From: Multifurca ochricompacta
Lineage: Eukaryota; Basidiomycota; Agaricomycetes; Russulales; Russulaceae
Reading direction: 5' to 3'
Assembly: GCA_022496185.1 (NCBI GenBank)
Contig: WTXG01000080.1
Coordinates: 62,001-126,000, forward strand
DNA length: 64,000 bases
A model generated the notes under the pieces. It was not told the origin of the DNA. It did not search any database and saw only the letters and a program-made list of their open reading frames with translations. How positions within the stretch are numbered: the stretch's first letter is position 1; the number at the start of each line of letters is the position of its first letter. Shown here one piece after another: positions 48,099 to 59,111 of the stretch. A program made the translations under genes and the position numbers.

Positions 48099-50951
48099 GT
48101 CAGCAGATATGGGAAGCTTTTTCTTTTTCTTTTTTTTTTTCTACGACCAGGAATTGCAAAAAAAAAAAAAAAGAAAAGGGAATCCAGTGAAATTATAACA
48201 GAAAACACCGCACATGGTAACTGAAGTTTCAACCTGCGATAGCAGGACATAATTGATGAGAGGACCAATGGGATAGAAGGTAATGTCTAACCCAATTTAC
48301 GATGTTGTTGCGATTCAACCCCGTGGTTGTTGATGCATGCGTGCGCGTGCGAACACGCGCTGCGATATCCTCTACGCCATAAGCTCATTTACTATATGGA
48401 GGTGGTGTTCAGCGGCCCCTCCAAATAAAACGTCGTCCTTAAATCAATAATCAATCCAAAGAACTTTTAGTCTCGTTTCGCAACTCACGGAAAGAGCCGT
48501 TTCCCCCGCATCACAAATCCCCAACGTACCAATTCCTAGATGCAGTAGTTGTACCCTACACACACACACACACCCCGAAATCTGCGGCTTTAGTGGCGCT
48601 TCAAGTCGATCACCGGGGGGAGAAGCAAGGTTATGTGCACGGTAATAGAGCCGGAGGGGGCGAGCACATGCAAGTCCTCCTGCACAAAGCGTAGCACAGC
48701 CATATTTTGTTTTTCATTCCCAGGTAGACCGCACGAACAGAAGAAAGATTCAGAGGAATCACAACCTTTTTATTAGAAATAATATAGTTGTCGTGGTGAG
48801 TGGAGTGGCAGATCCAGAGTAGAGCAAGTGAGTGAGTGAGTGGGTGGTGAGTGAGTTTGAGTGAGTGAGGTCGCACTTCGCCCATTCGTTTGAGTAGGGG
48901 CGCCGTGCCCGTAATCCGTTGAAGGGTTTTTCCGTCAACTGTGGAACATTGATTATATTTCCAAACGCACACTGTATTCGAACTCTCAACTCTTCATAGT
49001 ATCAGTATGAAGAGTGTGTGAGGCAACAGTCAAGTCGGCAACTGAAAGAGACACGGGATTTGGGCTACGATGAACAAATGACTCTGTTACACTACCACCG
49101 ATCAATGGCAGCGTGTGGGCATGGTGTTTTATATTCTACTCGATTGTCGTGGGGAGGCTCATGCGTGTTAGGTGGGAGATTCTGTCAGGGTGCGTCCGAT
49201 GCTAGTCTATCTTTTCCTGGTCGTTGGTTGCAACGCTCACATGGTGCCCTTCCATTTTCGAACGCTTTGGAGGTTTCCGTCAATGTCACCCACCTTTATC
49301 CTTTACATTCGTGTATACAGTATGCTTAAGCATTCTGCTACGAAGATGAGGTGAAGTATCGAGATTGGATCTCATGAGAGAGTATCGTGTGGTATATTCA
49401 CTTCTCAAAGTATGGCACCCCATGCCAATGTCATCAACAGAATTAATCGCATGCGGATGCCTAGCTTCTATCGTCGGGCTTTGTCTGGTCCATTCGTGAG
49501 CTCTCAGAATGGTTTCTCATCGAGTCCTCTTCACTTACCCCTTTCACGTCCTCTCATACATCTCTTAGCTTGGGAACGCTCCTTGGGGAGCTCTTGTAAT
49601 TCTCGTTTTTCTTTTTGTAGCTCCGGCTTCTGCATTGCAGGCTTTCATAGCCTTGTCGGTTTTTCATAATACTGACTTTCGCGCACCACTTTTCGCTCTG
49701 CGCATTGCCACACTGGGTGGTCGGTCGGTCCCCTACTGCTGCACATGCCATGTTTCTCATTGTATCCCATCTCCCATGTTTGTATTCCTTCCTCCACTCT
49801 GGCCAGGTCTCGTGGGGTTTCCCCCCAAAAAAATTTGTGCTTTTCTACTCATACTAAGGTAAAAAAACCTTCACATTTCTCCCAGGCTGGATAGGCCATA
49901 TCTGTTCTTAAGGCCACAACCACAGTTTTAGGAGAATCTAGTACCCTTGTGCTTGCTTCGATCATCTTCGTCAAAAATGGCAACTCTCTTTCACCCTTCA
50001 GTCAGTGAAACGCGCCCAGTCATTTTCTCGAGAAAAGGTCACCGAACATCACGTCCTCAGATGGCGGGTTTCGGGAAATGTTACCGCAATGGCCTTTGAC
50101 TCTCCATATGAATCAGAGAGATATGGTAACACTCTTTGTTCTTGATGGTGTTGTCCAATGCACGTTGCGCAACGAATTCTCACATGTTGTTCGGTCTTCC
50201 GTAATGAACAATGGTAGCCTCTTATGTCGCAGATACTGGGACATTCCGCTCGCGGGCCCCCACAGTGAATGGACAATATAAGCTACATCCACAACTGCAC
50301 AGGAGGTGGATGTTGTGCGAGGCCAATCAGAAAGGGGCACAGTAAACGTCTAGTCGCAAGGGACAGACAGTCAAGATTGGTCAATCTTCTAAGTAATTTG
50401 GATTAGATGAGGAGATTGTTAAAAAAAGTCACTGTCACGCCAATGACAACCCCGTGTGGGTATTGCAATATCAAGCAGATAGCGAGTATGGCCTATCACG
50501 GACTCGTCGGGCAACGACCGTCACGATGGCTTCATAAATTAACAGGTGAATGGGGTGCTCAAGGTAAAGGTTTCGAAGGGAGCTGAGTGTTGAAAAATTC
50601 GGACTGGAAGTCGGTTGGTGCGGTCGGCAAAGCCCGCGTCGCGTGTTGACATTCCCACAATGAGCAATTGGGGCTAGCAGCCGCATCCACCAAGACGAAC
50701 TTGCCTTCGTTTCCGTATTCAACCAAAACAAACATTTACTTTTTCAGTTCAGGATCAAATCATGCAATAGAATCGGTTTCATTCAGGAAAACCCTCCGTA
50801 GGATATTTCATGCGTCATCTAGAAGCGACCAATCAGTTTGTGAGTTTCCGTCTTACTGCTTGCATGGTGGCTCTCAATCTGCCCTCCTTCTGCAGCTGCT
50901 GGCCTCAACCCCATCTCATCGGAGCCAATCGGTGAAGGTGGTGGGGTCGCG
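47085..50951. other. Interval without a recognisable gene
   Basis: Both strands show only short open frames with no family resemblance. (ATC)n at 48067-48099 and GAGTGAGT at 48825-48870 are simple repeats. Base composition changes towards the NLR region. Confidence 0.4.
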
Positions 50952-53912
50952 ATGAGCGCGATCGAGACATCTCTCGCAGCTTTGAAGGAGGCAAGCTCTT
51001 TGGCGGGAAAAATCCCTTACATCTCCCCAGTTGCAGGTCTTCTACTCCAAGTTCTCACCATGCGGGATGTGAGCATCTAACCACACTCTAGGTTATGCTT
51101 CATGTTGAAAACTTTGTCTGTTTTGACAGGAAGTAAAGCAGCACAAAGAAGAATGGGATATTGTAATGCGCAAACTTGGCAGAGTTGCCAGCCTAGTCGT
51201 AAATGTTGGAGAGTCCTGCCAGAAATATAACCTTGAGGAAAAGGATCTCCCTCCCGGTCTTCGCTCAATCCTTCAGTCCATTCAGTCGTATGTCCTATAT
51301 TCATGTGCTCCATCACTAACTGATCATACATAAGTGAACTACGTGGGATTGAAAGCGCACTTAGGCGAAACACGGAGGTAGGACGTGTTGAAAAGGTTCT
51401 TCTGCGCAAGGATTTGCTACGGAAAGTCAAGCAATATGATGGGGAGCTATCGAATATACTTCAGACTTTCCAGGTTGGTCCTAGTTTCATCCTCCCTGTC
51501 ACTCACCCAACTCATTGGCACCAGGCCGAGTTGGTTTTGGATGTGCGTTTTGCACTGGTTGAAGCGCGCCAGGTATGCGTGCTGCTGATAAAAGGTTGTA
51601 GTGATATCATCTTACAAAATTGACAGGTCCTCCATGCGGGCCCATCTGGAGTCCTGATATCATCACGTAGGCATATCTTGTTGATACTCATGTTGCGCTG
51701 CCGACTGACAATCCCCAAGCTCCAAACCCCAGGAGCCATCTGCACCCGCAATTTTCTTTGGCCGTGATGCCGAGCTTGCTGAGATCCTTCACATGATTTT
51801 CACTGGCGTCGGATCTCGTCCTGCCCGCATTGCAATCCTCGGGCATGGTGGTTATGGCAAGACAACCCTTGCAAGTGCAGTCTCACTCACCCTCAAGTTC
51901 AAGAACACTTCGGGGATGCTCGATACTTTGTTGCTTGCGAATCAGTCTCCTCATCAGGTGCTCTCCTAGTTGAACTCGCAAAGACACTTGGTGGTGTCTT
52001 GGATGGAGGCTCAAATGCTTCCTGGTCTCATATTCATGCTAAATTATGTTCAAAGGATAACATCATCTGTCTTGACAATTTTGAGTCACCTTGGGACCAG
52101 GCTGGTGACATAAGACATTCTGTCGAGAAGCTACTTTCCAGGATTGCAGGGATCCATTGTGTCACTCTTCTTATCACTATGCGAGGTACGATTCGGCCGG
52201 CCCAGACTCAGTGGACAAAGCCTACATTGGCTCCATTGAAGACTCTTAGCCAGGATGCTGCTAAAGAAATATGGAAGGAAATAGGAGATGATATGATGAT
52301 GCTGCAGAGGAACTCATCAAGGCTGTGGATTATGTTCCTCTTGCTGTTACCCTGTTAGCACATCTTTCCCAGGCAACATCACCTTCAATATTGTTAAAAG
52401 AGTGGCATTTAAAGCAGACCAAATTTATCCAAATGGGTCAGGGCCATAAGCTATCAAATCTTGAATACTCCATCCAACTATCCATTGAAAGTGGCAGCAT
52501 GAAAGCCAATCCATCTGCCAAGGATCTACTTGGGATTCTCAGCATGCTACCAGATGGGATACATACAAAGCAGTTGGAAATATTTCAGGAGATTCTTGTT
52601 GATATGGATCTTCTATCCTGCTTGCGTATCCTGCAGCAGTGCAGTCTTATAAATGTGATTGGAGAGAAATATCAAACTCATCCAATCACTCGTCACTTTT
52701 GTAATCATCAAAATTTCATATCAGAAAACCATATAAAATCACTCCAGGAATTCTACATCAACCTGGCATCTTCAGAATCATATAGAGCACAGGCCCAGAA
52801 GCATGCTGAGATGGCACTTGAAGTGAATAACACAAAGGCCATGCTATTCCATCTTTTGAAGTCAAACTATATGGATCATTCAAGACTAGTTGACTCCATA
52901 ATTACATTCACCCTTTTCCATGTCAGCATAGGAGATCATTCAGACAGATTGATAAGCCAAACTGTTGAATATTTGCAAAAAAGGCAGGGTACCACATCAT
53001 TATTGATAAAGTGTCTTCAGAGGTGGGGAAAACTGTGTTTTTATGCCAGTGACACTGCACAAGCAAAACATAAGATGCAAGAAGCAGAAATGTTGTGTTC
53101 ATCAAGTTCAGATAAGGATGGTGCCCTGCATGCAGCAGTATTAACAGATCTTAGTGAGCTTTATCTATGGCATGGAGCACTAGATGAGGCAGAAGCATCA
53201 TATCAAAAAGCCTTAAAACTTCACCAGATTGCAAATGATGCATGGGGTCAGGGAAATGATCACAAAGGACTTGGGGACATATATTTAGAAAAGAGGAAGC
53301 CAGCTGAGGCTGAAGCCTCATATAAGAAGGCATTGGAATTTCACAAGATTGCCAACAGTGCCTTGAGGCAAGGGAATGATTACAAAGGGCTTGGAGAGAC
53401 ATATCTACAGCTGGAGAAGCCAGATGAGCTGAATCCTCATTTAAAATGGCCTTAGAATGCCACAGGATTGCCAACAGTGCACTGGGTCAGGGCAATGATC
53501 ACAGAGACTTGGAGAGACATATGTACATTTGAGGAAGCTAGATGAGGCTGAAATCTCATATAAAAAGGCCTTGGAGTTTCACAAAATTGCCAATGGTGTC
53601 CTGGGCCAGGGAAATGACAACAATGGACTTGGAGGTGTATATCTACAGTTGAGGAAACTAGATGAGGCTGAAGTCTCATACCAGCAGGCCTTGGAATGTT
53701 ATAAGGTTGCCAATATGGTCCTGGGTCAAGGAAATGCTTTACATGGTCTGGGTAGAGTATACATGGAGAGGTCACAACTTAAAGATGCAAAGCACATGTT
53801 TGAGCAAGCACTTACCAAGCATAAGCAAGCAAAAGCCACAATATGGCAAGGGTTGGATAAGGAATACTTGGATAGAGTCTTGTCTAAGATGGATCATGCT
53901 TCCAAGAAGTGA
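50952..53912 (+). pseudogene. NLR: MLKL-like helical domain + NB-ARC + TPR repeats (frame broken as sequenced)
   Basis: The ATG at 50952 gives MSAIETSLAALKEASS and ISPVAGLLLQVLTMRD. Short introns then join EVKQHKEEWDIVMRKLGRVA, GIESALRRN, KVKQYDGELSNILQTFQ and ELVLDVRFALVEARQ. This is the N-terminal pattern I know from agaricomycete NLRs annotated with an MLKL-like four-helix domain (inference). NB-ARC: FFGRDAEL, P-loop GHGGYGKTTLA, HFGDARYF, Walker B IICLDNFESPW, sensor LLITMRG and YVPLAVTLLAHL. The C-terminus has about six TPRs of 40 residues, most nearly identical (EAEASYKKALEFHKIAN, LGQGND, GLGETY). Four sites need one added base each: about 51883, 52290, 53430 and 53507. If real, they truncate the protein right after the P-loop. 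If they are sequence errors, the gene is intact. It could act in non-self recognition and cell death. Confidence 0.75.
53161..53800 (+). repeat. 120-bp tandem repeats encoding TPRs
   Basis: Successive 120-bp units share long identical stretches such as GGCCTTGGAATTTCACAA-like cores and GGNCAGGGNAATGA. They encode 40-residue TPR units inside the NLR. Similarity is high at the DNA level, suggesting recent duplication or gene conversion. Confidence 0.75.
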
Positions 53913-54055
53913 GAGCCTTTGACATGCTATGACCCCAGAAGTATTTCTTTTGCAGTTCTTTAAGACTTGTCATTTCCTTTCCTGACTTATTGTTGTGCCT
54001 CCTATGTATATAAGTCCCCTGTAGCTAGCTTGTAGGCTTCAGACTCAACAGGTAG

Positions 54056-54200
54056 TGATGTTCCAGCCCAGCTTGGCCCAAAAGGCACAGCTTTGGCTTG
54101 GCCTGGGGCAGCTCCAGCTTTCCTGAAGTCTGGGCTGAGCCAAAGCTGCCACAGACAGCTTGGCCCTGGCCTGGCTTGGCCCAAGCCATGGCTTTTGGCA
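54056..54200. repeat. GGCCCAAGCC/AGCTTGGCC-rich short repeats
   Basis: Dense short direct and inverted copies of AGCTTGGCC, GGCTTGGCC and AAAGCTGCC just downstream of the NLR. Likely part of a degenerate LTR or mini-repeat. Confidence 0.45.
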
Positions 54201-54242
54201 GAGAAAATTTTATGACATATAACTAGTAGTTATAGTTCAGCT

Positions 54243-54746
54243 TGTTGACACAGGACGTGTCTGGAGATGCTTCAGGCATCTAAGGTTCACTTCAGCTGTA
54301 GATAAGATTAGATTAGGTTCCGGAGTTTTGGACTTTTTATGATATCTTTATTACATTTCTTTCTCTACTTACTCAGCTGATTAGTGATGTACTTAGTAAT
54401 GTGCAGTAAGCATGTGATTCTCTGTTAGCCAATGGCTTTACTCCCTTGTTACTTATTGTCCGGCACTTGTGGACTTATTCCCAGTGCACACAGACCATTT
54501 CCCCTGGCCCCCATGGGTATATAAGGGTGTCTGTTTCATCTCTTACACTTCAGAGTTCTTCTAACCTCTGAAGTGTAAGTTCCTTCTACTTTACTCTCTA
54601 CTACCTCTAGACTAACATTGTATATAGACTTGTCTTTGTTCTAGGTCAGTAGTATAGTATGATATAGAGTTCTTCTAACCTCTGAAGTACTTGTCTTTGT
54701 TCTAGCCTAACATGCTACTAACCACAGTCAGTATAACCAGCAGCAT
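54243..54746 (+). mobile_element. LTR-like fragment with TATA box
   Basis: Contains GTATATAAGGG (about 54518) about 30 bp before a likely start region. AGTTCTTCTAACCTCTGAAGT occurs twice (54552 and 54667). Boundaries are uncertain. Confidence 0.3.
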
Positions 54747-55088
54747 TGTAATGCTCAGCGGGGCATTGCTGTGCGATGTGCACCAGTTGGCACAAGTCCA
54801 CTGACACTAGTCCAGCACTAGTCAGCCACATCTGCAGCACCCGACACTGTGGGTCCGGGATCTACAACAAGCCTGGCCCTGTTGGGCCAGGCTCTTAGCT
54901 TCAGGGTAGATAGGAAATTGTGCTATAACCAAGCACAGAGAAAGACAGGAAGAGTCAGCCAAAGGGAGCTAATCTCCTAAGGCTGTTGAGTGGGGATCAG
55001 GCTCAGCTGAAGTGCCAGAAGCACATCAGGCAAACTGGGCTCAAAGGAAGCAAAGGAGGGGAAACCAGAGCAGCAACGGCATCTGGGT
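54747..55088 (+). repeat. 342-bp inverted repeat, left arm (TGTAATG end)
   Basis: Starts TGTAATGCTCAGCGGGGCAT. It is the reverse complement, with scattered substitutions, of 59112-59453, and both arms are 342 bp. The TGTAATG/CATTACA ends resemble LTR ends of the gypsy elements in this window (GGCATTACA at 62311). Confidence 0.8.
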
Positions 55089-55599
55089 CAAGGGGTGAGA
55101 TCTGGAGATGAAGTACACACCCATTGCCAGAGGCAATGGGGTCCTTTCAGTGATGCAAAGAAAGCAAAGAGGACTTAGAAGTCCAATCTGTATTCCATGA
55201 TCAGGGAAACTCTAGGCTGAAGGCCCAAGAGGTCAAATCTAGGGTTGTACAAACTGTCTACAGGGTCTTATATACTGTATGGGGATCTGGTTTGTAGCTA
55301 ATCAGGAACAGGGTCAGAGTCCTTATCATCCAATAGCAGATAAGATGTCAAATATAGTCCATAATAAGGATAAGCCTTATCAGAAGCATAATCATGTGGG
55401 ACAGCCCCACAGGAGTCATATCAGTGTGGGAGGATTCCCACCAGGGTCAGGGGTAAATGGGGAGATAACAGGTCCCACAGGAGTCAGGGTGGATGTGGGA
55501 ATACTCCCACAGGAATCAGAGAAGCAAATGATAAGCCAGATGGGCCATGTGATCAGAAAGGGGTAAATGATCAGATGAAGATGCTGTGATCAGGGTCAG

Positions 55600-55690
55600 G
55601 GATCACATGGTCCAAAGTCACATGGTCAGGGATCACATGGTCAAGGATCACATGGCCAAGGGTCACATGGCCAGGAGTCACATGACTGGC
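55600..55690 (+). repeat. 15-16-bp tandem array with TCACATGG core
   Basis: Six units of (G/A)(A/G)TCACATGG(T/C)C(A/C)(A/G)GG in a row. Translated in one frame they give repeated DHM/SHM tripeptides, which I regard as incidental. Confidence 0.75.
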
Positions 55691-56412
55691 AGAGGGTCAA
55701 GTACAAGCCAAAGTCGTCTAGTTGTCTGGACTGGTCAGATTGGCAGGGACAATGTCAGGGGTTCCTATGGGTGTCAAGCACAGGGACAGGGTCAGGAGCA
55801 GTGGCCAAGGCATAAGCCAAGGCAGCAAGGAAGGGTGGTGTACATCCAACAGTGTAGCAGCATAACTACCAGCAGGTTAGGTGTAAATGGCAGCATGGGA
55901 GGTCAGTCCTATGAACAATGTCACAGGAATCAGGGTAGGGTCCTGGGCACACAGGCCACAGGCATCAAGGAAGGTCCCAAGGCAACAGGCCAAGGGCATC
56001 AAAGAGTGGTCCAGAGAAGGAGGAGATCAAGGATGGTGCAAAGAATAAGGCATGGTGTGCAGGGTCAGGAAAAAGAGTAGGGTCGTAACAAGCATGATTG
56101 TTTGACACAGCTAATCCAAATCTGATTTGGTGTGTTATGTATAGTGTTTAAAGGTCCAGTTGCCCAAACTGAAAAAATGACTGAAACTGGACTGAACCCA
56201 ACTGAATGCAACTGGACCATCAGTTGCAGTTGCACAGATTTGATGACTTACCAGTTGCTGGTTGCAAGCTATTTCATAATATTGAAGGACCAATGAAAAC
56301 CAATTTAAACTGGTTGCAACTGGTCTTTCATTTAAATATAGGGCATAGTGCAGGTCCAGTGGATCTGAGTAGTCTGTGGGAATAATACTTGCACAAATTA
56401 AGGCTCAAGAAA

Positions 56413-56490
56413 TGGCCACATCCAGGGATTGAACCCAACACCTCCAGGAACAAGCTCAATCCAGTGCTCTAACCACCAAGCCACCCAGCC
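56413..56490 (-). repeat. tRNA-derived SINE-like unit
   Basis: The minus strand reads GGCTGGGTGGCTTGGTGG, then TTAGAGCACTGG (A box like TGGCTTGGTGGTTAGAGC), and 40 nt on GGGTTCAATCCC (B box). The 5' part could fold like a tRNA, but the anticodon arm is distorted and the acceptor ends do not pair well, so it is not a functional tRNA. Confidence 0.5.
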
Positions 56491-57121
56491 TCACTTGTAA
56501 ATACACACAATATATTATATATAGGGTAATGAACAGTTGATTTTATGTCATACACAGGTCCTTCTGCATGCAGAGCTTCTCTAGCTCTTGCAGCACTTTC
56601 TGTCCAGCAGCTACATTGGCCAATGCCACATGGAATGTTTGTTGCCAGGGGTGCTGCTCTATTCTTCCCTGCCATGATGTCTCCCATCCAACATGTTTGT
56701 TCAACAACCCACCAATTGATCTTGGGCCCCTGCATCAAGGCTACAATTAGTGATTGTCAAGGGGTTTCGTACCCGTGTGGGTAAGTGCCGCGGGTTTTGC
56801 TGGGTACGGGTATGGGTATATGGCTCCCAACCCGTGGAAACCCGTACCTGCGCGGCGGGTTTGGTGGGTATAGGCGCCAATTATGCATTGACAAGATCAG
56901 TAGAATTTCTGAGATAAAACACATCTGCAGCCACAAAAATACAAGATCTCGTCTGATGTATGCTACAGGGTGGCGTTAAATATGTTCTAGTATTATCCTA
57001 CAAAATATCAAAGCAGATTAACAGTGCAATGTAAAATAAAATCCTTATCAGTGATCCACTTTCTTGAAAACCATGATACATCTGTTTTATTAACGCGCGA
57101 CCAATTCTGCCGGTCTGGCAC

Positions 57122-58029
57122 TGTCACGGCTCTACCTTATTTTTCCTTTTCTTTTCTCCCTTTTGGATCACATGACTGTGGGAAGATTACCCAGCAGTCT
57201 CAACATGTGATCATGGGAATGTAGTCGTGACATGGATCATGTGACCGAGTCACATGTAATAGTCACATGTTGCTTAGTCAGCACAAGAGCCACTCAACAA
57301 TAACAAGTCGATTCTCTATTGTGTTTACCACAATAGGCAAAGCCCCACAGTCTAGACAGTTCTAGACCAAGTGGAGCTGTTATCAAGATAAGAGGAGTCC
57401 AGCCTAGAAGGTTCTAGGTAAGTGGAGCTCTAGATAAGGGCCCAGGTTGGGCCATGGCCAATTTTAGCACAGAATCACATGTATCAGTAGATAGACGTGT
57501 TCCAGACCTAAGGGCTAGACTACATATCAGTTATCTACTCCACAATGACGTCATTATGACATCACATTGTGGAGCATGATCAATCAGCAGAGTAAAGCAG
57601 CTTACGAATCACAAAGATAAGGCTCAGTCAGCAATACAGCTGACTGATACCTGCTGATTCTTGCTTACACCTACTGCTTACCTCGTTACACTGAGAAATG
57701 TATATAAGACCCTCTGTAACAGCCTGTAGCCCCCATCTTGTCCTCTTGGGGCTGCAGGTGAGTAACTGTCTACACGAGTTCGATACATAGTGCTAATGGT
57801 ATCCTGCCTCCCTGTGTGACTCGATCCTCTGGATCTTGTCCTCTTGGGGCTGCAGCTTCTTCCAGTTTCAGAACGCCATCACTGTGGTTGAATAAACCAC
57901 TGTGAGTGACACAGTTCCTGGTCATTGCTTGACGTGTGACGTTTGCCTCCGCGGTATGCCCAATGACTTAGGTCACCACACCTTTGCCCTTCTTTGTTAC
58001 TAAGTGTACACGGAGCTTCACCCATTACA
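57122..58029 (+). mobile_element. Candidate solo LTR of a gypsy-type element
   Basis: Begins TGTCACGGCTC and ends CCATTACA. A TATA box (TATATAAGACCC) lies at 57701. Downstream, a TCTTGTCCTCTTGGGGCTGCAG segment occurs twice (57737 and 57837). No gag or pol lies inside. Boundaries are by eye. Confidence 0.4.
57538..57574. promoter_or_regulatory. Hairpin with perfect CRE palindrome in the LTR-like U3
   Basis: CTCCACAATG and CATTGTGGAG form 10-bp inverted arms. TGACGTCA (57546-57553) is a perfect ATF/CREB site, with TGACATCA just after it. It lies about 150 bp before the TATA box. Confidence 0.45.
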
Positions 58030-58230
58030 GGCACTATCTAAAATACACTCTAGACTAATATAGACTATTCTATAATCTAATTATCAAATTACTTTATTGA
58101 AACAAGGCCCGCATGTGTCTACAAGCTGCATGGGGCAGCGACTACATTGCATCGCATGGTGGTCTGACCTCCTTCCTATTAAGGAAGGTTGACTTAAACA
58201 TGCAGAATCGTGCATCCAGGGACTAGGACA

Positions 58231-58428
58231 GTCGCGCTTGTATGAAATGAAACCAGAATAATAAAATAATAATGTAAATAAAGGATCCATTTAATCTTCT
58301 GAACATAAACCAACAATTTTTGAGGAATCTTGAGTAGCCATAAATGAATGCATTGTGTCCAAGTGCTTATCTCCTTGACTGGGATGGCCCAGGCCATTTA
58401 CCCGAAATGCGCAGAAATGCAAAGAACA
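58231..58428 (+). repeat. About 198-bp direct repeat, copy a
   Basis: GTCGCGCTTGTAT, then AATAATAAAATAA, a TTGAGTAGCCATAAATGAA segment and CATTGTGTCCAAGTGC. The next copy starts immediately after it. Confidence 0.7.
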
Positions 58429-58626
58429 GTCGCGCTTGTATAAAATTGAAACCAGAATAATAAAATAAAAATGGAATAATAAATTATCTTAATCTTATGA
58501 ACATAAAATAGGAATCTTTGAGGGATCTTGAGTAGCCATAAATGAACGCATTGTGTCCAAGTGCATATCTCCTTGACCAGGATCTCCTGGGCCGGATGTC
58601 CAAAATGCGCGATGCAAGTAAAGAAC
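58429..58626 (+). repeat. About 198-bp direct repeat, copy b
   Basis: Same order of blocks as copy a, head-to-tail with it. Ends GATGCAAGTAAAGAACTTGC. Confidence 0.7.
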
Positions 58627-58800
58627 TTGCACGTGTTTCATTTTATGGGTAACCCAGGTATCAAAACAATTACCCAGGGGTTGCCCCTGCAAATTGCTAT
58701 GTGTTCATCAAATTATTTTGCATTCTGTGTGGTTATCTGACAGGCTATTCATCAATGTTCTATAACATCCTATCTAATCATCTCTGTATACTGGATTTTA

Positions 58801-59003
58801 GTTGTGCTTGTATAAAATTGAAAGCAGAATAATAAAATAAAAATGGAATAATGAATTATCTTAATCTTCTGAACATAAAACAAGAGCCATTGAGGGATCT
58901 TAAGCAGCCACAAATAAATGCATTGTGTATCTTCTTGGTCCGGGAAGGCCCAGGCCGGTTATCCGAAATGTGCAATGCAAGTAAAGAACTTGCATGCGTT
59001 TTC
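58801..59003 (+). repeat. About 198-bp direct repeat, copy c
   Basis: Third, more diverged copy after a 174-bp spacer. It shares GTATAAAATTGAAA, TTATCTTAATCTTCTGAACA and GATGCAAGTAAAGAACTTGC-like ends (here AATGCAAGTAAAGAACTTGC). Confidence 0.65.
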
Positions 59004-59111
59004 ACGGGTGACCCATTGGTAACCTGCGGGTTACCCATACCTGTAGTGATGGGTATGGGTATGGGTACAGGTACCAATGAGTATACCCCAGGGTTACCCC
59101 TGCTAATCACT

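Noticed and set aside
47216..48268. Several overlapping minus-strand open frames of 90-150 codons
   Set aside because: They do not join into a consistent spliced protein and include translated microsatellites (ATC)n and poly-A.
49018..50955. Short open frames on both strands left of the NLR
   Set aside because: No motifs and no clear splice structure; not enough to call a gene or a transposase remnant.
55586..56080. 164-codon open frame with DHM/SHM repeats
   Set aside because: The repeats follow from the 15-bp DNA array; no start context or family supports a protein.
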